From: Doris montereyensis | Lineage: Eukaryota > Mollusca > Gastropoda > Nudibranchia > Dorididae | Length of the DNA: 64,000 bases | Reading direction: 5' to 3' | NCBI GenBank assembly: GCA_037039925.1 | Contig: JAXRKP010001188.1 | Location: forward strand, 92,501 to 156,500 | Shown: one piece after another, positions 32,440-45,722 of the stretch | How the letters are laid out: each line of letters starts with the position of its first letter | Numbering within the stretch: position 1 is the first letter of the stretch | The notes under the pieces: model-generated | Seen by the model: the letters and a program-made list of their open reading frames with translations, nothing else | Databases searched by the model: none | What the model was told of the DNA's origin: nothing | Made by a program: the position numbers and the translations under genes

Positions 32440-33500
32440 GAGTGTAGATTTACAAACCCTTTACTTTATCTCTAACACAAAGTAATTAACAACATTTTTT
32501 GGAAACAGGACAAATTTGAGTGGGGATGGATGTATACGTGAGTCTGAACAAGAGGTATGGATGTATACATGTATGTTGAGTGGTGGTATGATGAGAACAA
32601 GGAGGTATGGATGTATACATACATGATGAGAACAAGGAGGTATGGATGTATACATGTATGATCTTGCCATGAGAACAAGGAGGTAGATTTACAAACCCTT
32701 TTACTTTATGAGAACACAGGGGACAGATCTAACACAAAGTAACTAGTAACAACATTTGACAAGGAGGTATGGATGTATAAAGATTGTTGTATACATGTAT
32801 GATGAGAACAAGGAGAATTATCTGGAATACATGGAAACAGAGCACACAAATGATCAGAACAAGGAGGTATGGATGTTTTGTCATGGATGTATACATGTAT
32901 GAGTAACAAAGATTTGGATGTATACATGTATGATGAGAACAAGGAGAATGGGATGTGGTTACATAATGATGAGAACAAATTATGCATGGATGAGTTAAAT
33001 GTATGATGAGAACAAGGAGGTATGGATGTATGATGTATGAGAACAGGAGGTATTGATGAATGAGAACAAGGAGGATGGACATCTGATAATGTAAAAACAG
33101 GAGGTTGGTGTACATGTATGATCTGAGAACACATGTATGATGAGAACAGGGGACAGATAATGATGGAAACACATCTTGAGAACAAGGAGGTATGGATGTA
33201 TAAATGTTGATGAGAACAAGGAGGTATGGATGTATAAATGTATGATGAGAACAAGGAGATGGATGTACAGTATGATGGACAGATAAATGTATGATGAACA
33301 ATGGGGACAGATAATGTAAGAAACACATCTTCATCAAATGTTGATGAAAACTGAGAACACACAGGGGACAGATAATGTAAAAACACATCTTCGTGTTGTA
33401 CGTCTGAGAACACACAGGGGACAGATATGTAAAACACATCTTCAGATAATGTAAACACATCTTCGTGTTGTACGTCTGAGAACACACAGGGCCAGTTATG
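32440..33500. repeat. Irregular ~29-bp array GAGAACAAGGAGGTATGGATGTATACATG, mosaic
   Basis: Many broken copies of AACAAGGAGGTATGGATG then TATACATGTATGATG, mixed with a second motif (ACACAGGGGACAGATAATGT then AAACACATCTTC). Unique flank from 32446-32500 (GTAGATTTACAAACCC, TAACACAAAGTAA, AACAACATTT) reappears at 32683-32760 broken up by repeat units. This resembles the exon 8 mosaic and suggests a poor consensus. Confidence 0.8.
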
Positions 33501-35704
33501 TAACAATGAATCTACATGTCGTATCTCCATCAAATTATTTTGAAAACAAAATCACACTTGGGATGAAAGGCTATTTTTGTCCATGTTACATAATACATCT
33601 CCTCTATTTCTTTGAATTAAACTTTTTTCTCCATTCATCATCATATCACTCATAGTCATGTTGGGCCATGACACAGAAAGAGGAAAATGACAATGACGTG
33701 ACAGACATTCTAACCTAGGACGACACGGGTGGACAACGCCTCTTTGCACTCTGTCAACCAAACAGTGTCGGAGGTTTTCAAAAGTGATAGGCTAGGACCA
33801 GATTTTAAATCTGTTGACAACTCTTTACATCAATAAATTATGAGACAACCCGCTTACTTTCTATTATAAAAGTAAATTTCATCTACAATTTGGAAGAGAT
33901 TATTTATCAGTAAAAACAATGGAAATTCTTTAAATGCATATCTGTAGGTGAAATGAGTATAACAATTTTTTTTAGAGTTTAGTAAGTGAAGTTTTAGTTC
34001 AAATTTGTAGACTATAAATATGGAAATGTTTCTACAGTATCAAATTGCAGATAAAGAAAACATGCATTGATTACTTGGCCTGTTTCATGGACAAATAAAG
34101 GAACATGATGAAATGTCCAGGCCAAAATACTACAATCAGCTGATTTTCAGACCTTGTAGGTCACATTAGTCACAGGCAAAAAAAGGAAACTGTCAACTGT
34201 CCTGGTATAGACGTGTCAATGACACAAAACCTAATGCTATGTTAAAGACATTCTGGCATGACCCTCTCGGGGCGGGTTGACAGAATAAAAGCCACTTGAC
34301 TCAACAACATTAGAATCTAGACTGGTCTCAACGATCCATCGTTAATGGGAGCTACACACTGGCCATGGTTGGCTGTCGTCGAGTTGACGACAGACGTGCG
34401 TATGGCTGATGATGAGACAAGCAAGATATAATATAAATCTAGACACCCACGGAAATATTGGGCATTAACCGAGGCCAAACATCTCATCTGATCATGACAT
34501 GAAACGACCGGTCATGGTGGTAATTATAACCTGCAGTGCACAATAATACTAGAGAAAGATTTGCATGCTTTTTAAACAGGTTAGCAGGAATATAAATAAA
34601 TCATGAAACCATTTGGACAAAGATTTAGTAGGTGGTCAGTCATACATAGAAATAGAATACAAACGAATCAATTTAAATCATTTTGAACACGGTATATGAG
34701 CCATTATGACATGTTTACAGAAATAGCAAAGGCCCAAAACGAAAGCTGTTTTCTGGGAGGTCTTTTTTTTCTGGCTTTTGGCTTCTAGGCATTCTACAAC
34801 TGAACCTAGCCTACATGACAAAAATCACAAATCACTTTTTAAACCAAGTTGACAGCAAATGGTAATATGAATAAAGATGTAACAAAAATGGGTTTTAATG
34901 TTGCAAGCTATCAATCCGTACGCATCCTTTACGGCTTTTTCTGAATACAGCAGGCACAGAGATTTGTCATTTTATTTTATTTTTGTCAGGTAAAATCACA
35001 TGTTGTTCATGGGCAAAAATAAAAAAAACAAAAAATAAATAAACCCGAAACACTGCAAGTACAAATTATGAAATGTTATCTCAGCCAAAAGTGACCTCAT
35101 AACCTTTCATGGTTACGGTCAGCATGACCAATCCTTCACCAGACAGCAAAGTGCCACTGGCAGTGCGTAGTGGGAGCCTCTAGTTTTTAAGTTCAGTTAT
35201 TTATCAACCTCTTGCCAGAGAGATAAATGATCAAAACAGACATTTCCAGAAACCGGCATTTCGGTTTATAGGAGAAAACTTTCACATAAGGTGTTTTGTA
35301 GTTTTCAATGTTTCATTCATACTTGTAACCAAATTAACAAATTTCTTTGACTAAGCTTTCAAATTTCATAATAATAATATGGACATAAATGAGTGTAATT
35401 TCACAAGTTTTAAACAAATTTAATTATGTTGGCAACTAAATTTCCTTCTTTATATGATTGGAGATTAGGTAGAGACCTTTCACTAGCTAAAATGCCACGT
35501 AATAACTGACGGATGATAGTGAAGAAGGTGTTTGGTAGTGTACAGGGATTGAAGACAGACTAACATGAAAGCCCTCAACCCATGCCAATTTGGAAATCTT
35601 CTCTTGACACTCTGGCCGGCCAGACAACAAAATCATTTTGCCAGGCAACCAGCCCACTTAACTAGTTTTTAAATCATTTGCATTACCAAAAGGGATTCAA
35701 GAAT

Positions 35705-35736
<32 letters not shown>

Positions 35737-36290
35737 CATATATATAACTGTATAGATAATGTATGTATCATTTTGTGTAAATTCAACACCCGAATTGTTC
35801 TATTACGTGAGTAAATGCTCATTGTCACAGTATGATTGATTGTACTAGTATATTTCATAGTGATTAGTTGGCTATATTAGCAATAAATTATATAATTCCA
35901 AACATTCACAGGAATATTTCGGTAAGTAAATAGAGAACAATATCAATTTATGTAAACAAAATATAAACAGGATTGGGGGGGGGGGGGGGGGGGGGGGTAT
36001 AATACAACAAATTGGAACAACATCATGATATGTTGAACATGTCACGAATTCATAAAACAAATCGCCCAAAATAAAATGAGATATGTCCCAAATTCATAAA
36101 ACAAATCGCCAAAAAGAAAACGAGAGAGCGACAAAAAAAGTGCTGTTTTTTTTAAAGGATATCATAAAGGATATCTTCATGATTAAAACCTTTGGCTCAT
36201 AGCAAAGACATGAATAAAAGTTATTGTTAAAAAACACACAAAAAACGTTGTGAGCTTTCAGCAGCAATGAAGAAAGCAGATAGATGAAAG
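33501..36290. other. Intergenic stretch
   Basis: AT-rich DNA without gene signal. It contains TATATA/TATACA microsatellite at 35705-35747 and a 23-G run at 35975-35997. Confidence 0.4.
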
Positions 36291-36295
36291 CTAGT

Positions 36296-36555
36296 GGTCT
36301 AGCGCAATGTCAGCTTTGTGATGTACAACAGGTCTAGTCTAGCCCAATTTCAGCTTAGTGATGTCATACAACAGAGGTCTAGTCTAGCCCAATTTCAGCT
36401 TTGTGATGTCATTACAGGTCTAGTCTGGCAATGTCAGCTTTGTGATGTCATACAACAGAGGTCTAGTCTAGCGCAATGTCAGCTTTGTGATGTCATACAA
36501 CAGAGGTCTAGTCTAGCCCAAGGTCAGCTTTGTGATGTCATACAACAGAAGGTGT
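36296..36555. repeat. 45-bp minisatellite, about 5-6 copies
   Basis: The unit contains GGTCTAGTCTAGCCCAATTT then CAGCTTTGTGATGTCATACAACAG, with small deletions in two copies. Confidence 0.9.
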
Positions 36556-37785
36556 TAAACAGTATTAAAACCTACCTAGAGTTAAGGACTTCAAGTTTGT
36601 TTCAAGTCCACAATTCATGCAATATAAATACAACGATGAATTTATGGGCTGGCCGGTGGTGGTACAAATCCAAGGCAAAGATTGTCCACAAGATACATTT
36701 GAACAATGAAAATGTAGTACAGGTACTTGTATCCTATTTAAACAACATTTAACACACACAAACACACTCACACACTCAAGTCCAAAAATGTTAATCAAGG
36801 GAGATTAAGCAGAGGACGGGGGGGGGGGGGGGGGGAGGGCCTGGTCTGAAATCAGATGTGATTGCTAAAGGAGACAAATGTCATAAACTGGAAGTGTTCT
36901 TCAAATAAGAAAAAATCAACAGTAAAATTTCAGTGGAACAAAATATAAACTGAAAAAGACTAGAACTGAAAGAAAAGTTTGTTTCAAACTCATCAAATAA
37001 ACAACAATGTAAAATGTTCTCTTTAAAAATTCTTAACAAAGCTTCAACATTAGTAAGTCTTGACAGTACTATTTCAAGGCGGTTAGGAAATGCATTAGCT
37101 TTATACACATGACATTAAATAAAAATAAATCTTGATATGCCACATTAAATTGACAATTAATTTGATAGTTTTTAGAAAAAAAGCCCTTACTCTTTGATTG
37201 CAAAACTTTTCAGCATTGACTTTGGGTTTAAACATTACATTGGTTACTATCAGTAAAAGAATTCTTCCACTGGATGTTACAAATAAGGTATGAGGAGGCT
37301 AAATGAGATAAAAAGTAACATCATATCTGGCAACAATGAAATCAGCATTTGTAAGTGATACGTCTAAACTAATTGGTTCATTGGCCAAAAAATAATCATT
37401 TATCATTACTTGTTTTTCTTCCTTGTTTTCTTCTTTTTCATTAATCAAAATCAAAACAAGAGCACCCCTACAAGGAGAAGAAGTCGTTGTAATAAAACGA
37501 TATATACGCAGACTTGCCAACCTTCCCATATTTGTCGTTCAACTCACGATTTGAGACCTCTCTTCCCGACAACACGATATGGTAGCAATATTCCCGAAAG
37601 ATGCGCCATGAAGAAAAAAGATTATTTTTTTTTCCACAAAAATTGCTAAAAACAATTTGTACGAGGTGCATCGATAGGTTGTCAGCATCGCATACTTTTC
37701 TAATTCCATACTTACTATCATTCTTGTTATTTTACTTATCTTGAGTATTCGGTTGTTTAAGAACTGCTAGAAACTGTGTATACAT
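36556..37785. other. Intergenic stretch
   Basis: No gene seen; an 18-G run at 36818-36835. Confidence 0.35.
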
Positions 37786-37789
37786 CGAT

Positions 37790-40130
37790 TCGATATTTCT
37801 GTGGCAGGATTTTCTGGAGATACAGATGCAAAATCTGTGTCTGATTCTGATGGACTTCCTTCATCTAGGCCTAGGTCTAGTTCTCAGCCACCACCCACTA
37901 AGTAAGAAACCCAAGCAGGGTGTTAAATTTCGTGAATCGTAAAGGGAAGGAATGGCCTTGCATAAAACCTTGGTTGAAAATGAAAGGAAAAACTTTGCAC
38001 ATTGTGTGATACTAGGAAACACGTTTAAACCACAAAGCCATGCTTCAGCCGTGGAGGATAGCCAGTGCATTAGGGACGTCAGTGCTTTCATGACCAAAGA
38101 CAGAGAGACTTTTCACTAATAAAGGCAGAAGTATTGTGGACTAAATTTGTTGTGGCATGTAACTTGCCAATTTCAATCAGTGATTAAATTTGGATCCTTT
38201 CTCAGAGAAATGTGTCAGTTCAGATATTGCAAAAAAATTGAAATGCGGTCGCACCAAAACAACGGCAATAGCATCATCCATTGCGAGGATATACTGAAAA
38301 ATTAGTTAGCAAAATGAAACAGTGTGCACTCTCCTTAGGAACCGATGGCAGTAATAATCATCAACAAAAATTGTATCCATTTGTCATTTCAGTTAATGAT
38401 GAAGCAAAGGAGCCAATAACAACAACATTGACTTTATTGACTTTATGGACTTTATTGACTTTATGGAGTGTTGCTGAACTGGGAGAAGATTCAACAGCAC
38501 TGAATAGCAAGAGACTTGTCATTGAAGAATTAGCAAAAGTCAAAACTCCTCTCAAACATTGCCTTGCATGTATTTCTGACAATGCCAATGCCAGTGTAAT
38601 GGTAGGAAGCAAAGGTGGTGTCTCATCACTTTCAGGAAGGACAACTCAACATGATTTCATTAGGTTGTGGGTGTCACTTAATAAACTTATCTGCCAAAAA
38701 GCACTGCCATAAGATATGGATGAATTTGTCATTGATTTTTTTTTACTTATTTCATCATTCTGAAGAGGCAAGGAGAATTTAAGGATGTTCAAAGTTTATA
38801 CAATCAGGAAACTAAAAAATGCTCAAGCATTTCCCTACTAGGTAGTTATGTCTTTCAAAATCTCTAAAACGAGTAATTGAGTTATGGGAAGCCCCTTAAG
38901 GAATACATCATGAAAGTTGAAGACAGGGAGGATTTCAAGTCAAAGAAACCAAGCCAGTGCCTAACAAAAGACAATAGCTAAATTGACTCTTGCTTAATTG
39001 ACTCTTTTCAATCTTCTGATGCCAGACAATAGCTTAATTGACTCTTGGTTTCAATCTTCTGATGCCAGACAATAGCTTAATTGACTCTTGGTTTCAATCT
39101 TCTGATGCCAGACAATAGCTTGGTTTCAATGATGCCAGACAATAGCTCTTGGTTTCAATCTTCTGATGCCAGACAATAGCTTAATTGACTCTTGGTTTCA
39201 ATCTTCTGATGCCAGACAATAGCTTAATTGACTCTTGGTTTCAATCTTCTGATGCCAGACAATAGCTTAATTGACTCTTGGTTTCAATCTTCTGATTCCA
39301 GACAATAGCTTAATTGACTCTTGGTTTCAATCTTCTGATGCCAGACAATAGCTTAATTGACTCTTGGTTTCAATCTTCTGATGCCAGACAATTGACTCTT
39401 GGTTTCAATCTTCATAATTGACTCTTGGTTTCAATCTTCTGATGCCAGACAATAGCTTAATTGACTCTTGGTTTCACTCTTCTGATGCCAGACAATAGCT
39501 TAATTGACTCTTGGTTTCAATCTTCTGATGCCAGACAATAGCATAATTGACTCTTGGTTTCAATCTTCTGATGCAGACAATTAAAAATCAGGACACTTAA
39601 TTGACTCTTGGTTTCAATCTTCATCAGAACAAGATCTTCTTAGAAAAAATAATTGACTCTTGGTTTCCAATCTTCTGATGCCAATTCTAGACTTGTTGAC
39701 TCGTCTGGCTAGACTTTTAAGTTTTCAAAAAGAAACCTACTTTATTGTTCTTTTTTGCTTTGGATTGTGCCAACTTTTGACAAATATAATTTAATCCTTT
39801 AGCAAGAGGCACCACAGATCCACAAATTAAAGGATTTATACAATCAAAAATACAGAGAATTTTTGGTCAAAAATTTGTCAGATCAGAGTTATTGTTAAGG
39901 CAAGTGACACATTACCAAAATAGACATTGAGGTTGAACCCAATCACTTTCTAAACAGAAATCTGTCTGTTGGGAAATTGCTCAAGGGCTGTTGGAGAAAC
40001 TCAAGCCAATATTCCAATCTTCAATGCTATTCAACACAAAGCAATTTTATATCACTGCTTTAAAGTACATGAAAGAAAAATTTCCTCCTAGACTCTAGAT
40101 GATGCCGTGCTTCATCATGCTCACTCCAAT
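37790..40130 (+). mobile_element. Decayed hAT-family transposase gene
   Basis: With frame changes the + strand reads as an hAT transposase: AEVLWTKFVVACNLPIS and RTKTTAIA (about 38125-38280), LVSKMKQCALSLGTDGSN (the conserved STDGSN-like catalytic block), CLACISDNANASVM, then DMDEFVIDF, EFKDVQSLYNQETKK and IELWEALKEYIMK (38716-38930). After a 0.7-kb minisatellite it appears to resume (EAPQIHKLKDLYNQ, about 39805-40080). Multiple stops make it a dead copy. The family (ZNF862/Hop-like) is assigned from motif style only. Confidence 0.8.
38970..39690. repeat. 43-bp minisatellite grown inside the hAT element, about 16 copies
   Basis: The unit contains TTAATTGACTCTTGGTTTCA then ATCTTCTGATGCCAGACAATAGC. 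The first, diverged copies (AAGACAATAGCTAAATTGAC at ~38970) merge with the hAT coding sequence after KKPSQCLTKD, so the unit seems to come from the transposon itself. The last copies (39570-39690) are mosaic. Confidence 0.9.
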
Positions 40131-40189
40131 TTTCTGACATTCAGAAGAGACAGCGTGTCTCTTTTTCTGATGTTATTGTTATGTTCTTT

Positions 40190-40425
40190 TGTAAGAAAAT
40201 GCCGTCCATTTCTTGTTCCATGGATCAGCTGAACTCTTGAGTTCCCTTTATACCAAAATGCCATCCATTTCTTGTTCCATGGATCAGCTGAACTCTTGAG
40301 TTCCCTTTATACCAAAGTGCCACCCATTTCTTGTTCATGGATCAGCTGAACTCTTGAGTTCCCTTTATACCCAAAGTGCCACCCATTTCAAACTGAACTC
40401 CAGTTCCCTTTATACCAAAGTGCAA
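40190..40425. repeat. ~60-bp tandem repeat, about 3.8 copies
   Basis: The unit contains CCATTTCTTGTTCCATGGAT then CAGCTGAACTCTTGAGTTCC then CTTTATACCAAA. It borders the 3' end of the hAT remnant. Confidence 0.9.
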
Positions 40426-41730
40426 ACTTTCACCAGCACTCTCAAATGATGACACATGTGACAAGCACTGTGGAATATTCTTCTGCATCATGTTGATAAC
40501 TCTAAGCCTTTTCAAAAGTTGGCTCTCAGTGTGCTCAGCATCTCCACACAGCAATGGGGCTGCCTGCCTCTGAAAGAAGTTTCTCTTTGGTGAGGAAAAA
40601 CGGAATGAAGGCAGATCCAGCTCAACAGTTACAACGCTGGAATTTATTGTTGGGGCGCAAGTCAACATTTTCTTACAGAGAAATTCTTAGGACAGCGTAA
40701 GAAAGCTACCATGGACTCCTTACACTCTTCATCCACATCCAAAGAACATTGAGTCAACAGTTCATCTGTTGATATGTACATACTGTATATATATAGAGAT
40801 TTGCAAGTTCATAAATCGTAATCAGTTATTGTTCACAATATGTGTTATTTTGTTACTTTTAAGGTAAATGCTGTCTGTATGTTGTTATTTCAAATCTATG
40901 GGTTGATTTGGTTGATTTTACGCGAAACTATGGTTTGCGATTTCACGTTTCACATGACATTATATTTTCCTTATTTTCGTCTTCTGGAAGTTGGCAGGTC
41001 TGTGTATGTGATTCCCGTGTCTTTCTTATTCTCCAAAATATTACCATTTGTAATAAAGTAAAACTCCCTCTGTGCGTATTATTGATTAATTAACCCAAAC
41101 ATTCTATTTACTTATAGAAACATTCTATCTATCTATGGACCACATTACGTTAATTTATGAATGACTATCACAAGATACAGAGACAACAATAATAATAATA
41201 AATAATAATAATAATAATAACAGTATTACCACCTTAAACCTCAATGTCTCAGCACTCATACTGCTTGTTCAATCAATCATTTCTTTCCATCTTGTTTTGT
41301 AATCGACTCTGCACTTCATACATTCATGCGCTTGCAGAAGATCAAAGCAGACATGATCGTAAAATGATGAGATTTATTGACAGTGAGAGTGTGTGTGGAG
41401 TTAGAAAACAGTACATCTCAGGTTCTACAAAAAATGAAGGAAAGAAACTGAAGTCGTTTCATTGTCTGGGTTGTTTTCTTTTTTAAAGAAATTCTCACCT
41501 TCACAGCCTCAATACACATGTTGTGTTAAAGGACAATGACAATGACCTTTTCAGAGTAAAAGACAATTTCCAATCAGACAAGAACAGGCCACAGCCAAAT
41601 GTGCTTGGTGGCATGAAAAGTTCAAACAAAAAATGTCCTGATTGTCTTTGACTGTACTGAACAGAATCAACAGCTCCATACAGGAATTTAATGGGAATTC
41701 CATTTGGAAAAGGCTCACATTAAATCCAAA
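40426..41730. other. Intergenic stretch
   Basis: An open frame on the - strand (40342-40668) has no recognisable family and overlaps the preceding repeat. (AAT)n microsatellite at 41187-41222. No gene supported. Confidence 0.35.
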
Positions 41731-41734
41731 CAGT

Positions 41735-43940
41735 CCACACAAACTAAGAAAGCTAATACACTACTAATAGTCAGTATGCACACAAACTAAGAAAGCTAAT
41801 ACACTACTAATAGTCAGTATACACACAAACTAAGAAAGCTAATACACTACTAATAGTCAGTATGCACTAAACTAAGAAAGTACTAATAGTACAATAGTCA
41901 CAACAAACTAAAGAAAGCTAATACACTACTAATAGTCAGTACACACACAAACTAAGAAAGCTACACTACTAATAGTCAGTACGTACACACAAACTAAGAA
42001 AGCTAATACACTACTAATAGTCAGTATACACACAAACTAAGAAAGCTAATACTACTAAGTACTAATAGTCAGTATACACACAAACTAAGAAAGCTAATAC
42101 ACTACTAATAGTCAGTATACACACAAACTAAGAAAAGCTAATACACTACTAATAGTCAGTATGCACACAAACTAAGAAAGCTAATACACTACTAATAGTC
42201 AGTATACACACAAACTAAGAAAGCTAATACACTACTAATAGTCAGTATGCACACAAACTAAGAAAGCTAATACACTACTAATAGTACTAATAGTCAGTAT
42301 ACACACAAACTAAGAAAGCTAATACACTACTAATAGTCAGTATGCACACAAACTAGAAAGCTAATACACTACTAATAGTACTAATAGTCAGTATACACAC
42401 AAACTAAGAAAGCTAATACACTACTAATAGTCAGTATGCACACAAACTAAGAAAGCTAATACACTACTAATAGTCAGTACACACACACAAACTAAGAAAG
42501 CTAATACACTACTAATAGTCAGTACACACACAAACTAAGAAAGCTAATACACTACTAATAGTCAGTACACACACAAACTAAGAAAAGCACACACTACTAA
42601 TAGTCAGTATACACACAAACTAAGAAAGCTAATACACTACTAATAGTCAGTATGCACACAAACCTAAGAAAGCTAATACACTACTAATAGTCAGTACACA
42701 CACAAACTAAGAAAGCTAATACACTACTAATAGTCAGTACACACACAAACTAAGAAAGCTAATACACTACTAATAGTCAGTACACACACAAACTAAGAAA
42801 GCTAATACACTACTAATAGTCAATAGTCACATACACACAAACTAAGAAAGCTAATACACTACTAATAGTCAGTACGCACACAAACTAAGAAAGCTAATAC
42901 ACTACTAATAGTACTAATAGTCAGCATACACACAAACTAAGAAAGCTAATACACTACTAATAGTCAGTATGCACACAAACTAAAGAAAGCTAATACACTA
43001 CTAATAGTACTAATAGTCAGTCACACAAACTAAGAAAAGCTAATACACTACTAATAGTCAGTATGCACACAAACTAAGAAAGCTAATACACTACTAATAG
43101 TCAGTATACACACAAACTAAGAAAGCTAATACACTACTAATAGTCAGTATGCACACAAACTAAGAAAGCTAATACACTACTAATAGCTAATGGTATGCAC
43201 ACAAACTAAGAAAGCTAATACACTACTAATAGTCAGTATACACACAAACTAAGAAAAGCTAATACACTACTAATAGTCAGTATGCACACAAACTAAGAAA
43301 GCTAATACACTACTAATAGTCAGTATGCACACAAACTAAGAAAGCTAATACACTACTAATAGTCAGTATGCACACAAACTAAGAAAGCTAATACACTACT
43401 AATAGTCAGTATGCACACAAACTAAGAAAGCTAATACACTACTAATAGTCAGTATACACACAAACTAAGAAAGCTAACTACTAATAGTACTAATAGTCAG
43501 TATGCACACAAACTAAGAAAGCTAATACACTACTAATAGTCAGTACGCACACAAACTAAGAAAGCTAATACACTACTAATAGTCAGTATACACACAAACT
43601 AAGAAAGCTAATACACTACTAATAGTCAGCATACACACAAACTAAGAAAGCTAATACACTACTAATAGTCAGTATGCACACAAACTAAGAAAGCTAATAC
43701 ACTACTAATAGTCAGTATGCACACAAACTAAGAAAGCTAATACTAATACTAGTACTAATAGTCAGTATGCACACAAACTAAGAAAGCTAATACACTACTA
43801 ATAGTCTTTAATAGTCAGTATGCACACAAACTAAGAAACTAATAAACTAAGAAAGCTAATACACTACTAATAGTAATAATAGTCAGTATGCACACAAACT
43901 AAGAAAGCTAATACACTACTAATAGTCAGTATACACACAA
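41735..43940. repeat. 43-bp minisatellite, about 51 copies (largest array in the window)
   Basis: The unit contains ACACAAACTAAGAAAGCTAA then TACACTACTAATAGTCAGTATGC. Variants: GTATAC/GTATGC/GTACAC at the junction, and an inserted extra TACTAATAG in about eight copies. Closed in all frames. Higher-order structure may exist, because GTATGC and GTATAC copies alternate in places. Confidence 0.97.
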
Positions 43941-44795
43941 AGACATTTCTCAAAGTCAAAATCGGTTGGGTTTTTTACGTTTTGATTGTAAAATTTGTTT
44001 TAAGATTTTGCAATAAGAAAAACATAAATAGCTTAAGAATTAAATCAACAACATAAGAAAGCAGAAAAGGAATTTGACTGAATCGCATTAAAAGATCAAT
44101 CTTGAAAAGAAAAGACTACTCAATAGATTGTCTTCATACTTCATGACTAAATGCTTCAACACAAACCCTGCACATCATGCATTGCAAAACACTTTGAAGA
44201 CACAAGTACGACTATCTCAATTAATACGAAATTCAAAAATCTGTACAGGCAAAATGCCAGAGATTAAAACTGATAAGAACAGCAACAAGCAAGAGTAAAA
44301 GAAATTACCACCCCTGCAATCAGAAAAAAAATCACAGAAATTTAGACCAAGGAAGAGTCAAATGACAAAAGAAGAATTAACTTGAAATTAACATTTTCTT
44401 CTGGTCAGAGCAGACAACATGCAATCAGCAAGTGGCCTCCTTGCAATACTGCCTTGCCTTCCAGCATATTAATTGGGTTGACCAAACCTTGACTTCAAGA
44501 CTAAAGCCACTAATCATGATTGCTATCAATGTCTTTCCTTCAAGCATTTGAATACTGTCAACCGAATCTGGGCTCAAAAACCACCACTTATGTGTGCTAA
44601 AACTGCCTTGCCATCCAGCATTCTAACTAAATCGACCAAATCTGGACATTAAAATAACACTTTCAGATCAGCATCTTCAAGAAGGCATTAATGGAGTAAA
44701 AAAAACCCATGTTTCTCAAACAAATAGGAAACAGCAGGTCAATTTCAGCACTGAGAAACATATATTAAAAAGTTTGTGATATTTCTATCTTCCTG
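43941..44795. other. Intergenic stretch with a degenerate ~80-bp repeat
   Basis: Around 44445-44665 three diverged copies share 'actgccttgcc', 'ccagcat' and 'gaccaaatctgg' type blocks. No gene seen. Confidence 0.4.
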
Positions 44796-44799
44796 AGGT

Positions 44800-44990
44800 T
44801 TGCCTGTTTCATTGAAATTTACCCTGTCCACCATATGTGGTGATATCAGAGTGAATAAAGAGAAAATAGCAAGATGAAAGATAAGCGAAGGGGGAAAGAA
44901 ATAGGACCTTCCAGCAGCCCCAAATCACCCACTATTGCTGTGGACACGACTACTAACACTGCAAAATAAACAAAGGATTTAAGCCATATG
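44800..44990. repeat. Dispersed repeat family 3, copy 1
   Basis: It shares 'ttcattgaaatttaccctgt', 'ccaccatatgtggtgat', 'gcaagatgaaagataag' and 'aggaccttccagcagc' with copies at 46310-46470 and 50655-50815. Probably a SINE or MITE family; no tRNA-like head or terminal repeats were recognised. Confidence 0.55.
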
Positions 44991-45431
44991 TTGTACATAT
45001 AGCATTATACATATTATTATATATTAATATTTACATATAAAATCAAATACAGTTAACTCACAACAGAAGCAAAACCAAAAAACAACAGACACACTTGCCA
45101 TTACAGGCTTACTTATCACTGTCATCATGGGAGGGGAGTCGTTGAAATGTTTATAACAGTAGAGTTTAAATGCACTTCCAACCTTCGTCAAAACGCTCTC
45201 AGCACAGTGGCCTACTCAACACTATGGGACCAAAGTTGATGCCAATCCATTTGTATCAAAGCTCTGCATATCATCAGCCAGCTTAGAATTACATTGTCCG
45301 AACTAGACACAAACAGATTTTGTCTAAGTCTAAAAGTTTCAGCTGAAAAGATCACCTGAAGCCAGGGCAGAAAAAAAGTGAAATTTGTCACAAACGTAGA
45401 CCAAATCTGGTTACAATTATGAATCTGAGGA

Positions 45432-45722
45432 CATTGATGGACACCCCCAATGTGGGGTTGGGACATTGACGTCAATGGGGTTGGGACATTGACGTCCAAT
45501 GGGGTTGGGACATTGACGTCCAATGTGGGGTTGGGACATTGACGTCCAATGTGGGGTTGGGACATTGACGTCCAATGTGGGGTTGGGACATTGACGCCTA
45601 ATGTGGGATTGGGACAGTGACGTCTAATGTGGGATTGGGACATTGACGTCCAATGTGGGGTTGGGACAATGACGTCAATGTGGGGTTGGGACATTGACGT
45701 CCAATGTGGGATTGGGACAATG
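45432..45722. repeat. 26-bp minisatellite with TGACGTC cores, about 11 copies
   Basis: The unit is GACATTGACGTCCAATGTGG then GGTTGG. The first copies read ATTGACGTCAATGGGG, a full cAMP-response-element palindrome; later copies have TGACGTCC. Whether ATF/CREB proteins bind is untested. Confidence 0.93.

Noticed and set aside
40342..40668. 108-aa open frame on the - strand as a gene
   Set aside because: Its C-terminal part overlaps the 60-bp tandem repeat, and no domain is recognisable. It lies at the end of an hAT relic.
41735..43940. CRISPR-like array
   Set aside because: Units are directly tandem with no unique spacers, and the locus is in a eukaryotic genome with introns. The same holds for every other array in the window.
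45432..45560. Vector or viral enhancer contamination because of ATTGACGTCAATGGGG
   Set aside because: Only the short ATF/CREB palindrome is shared. The surrounding sequence is a 26-bp repeat array continuous with host intergenic DNA.
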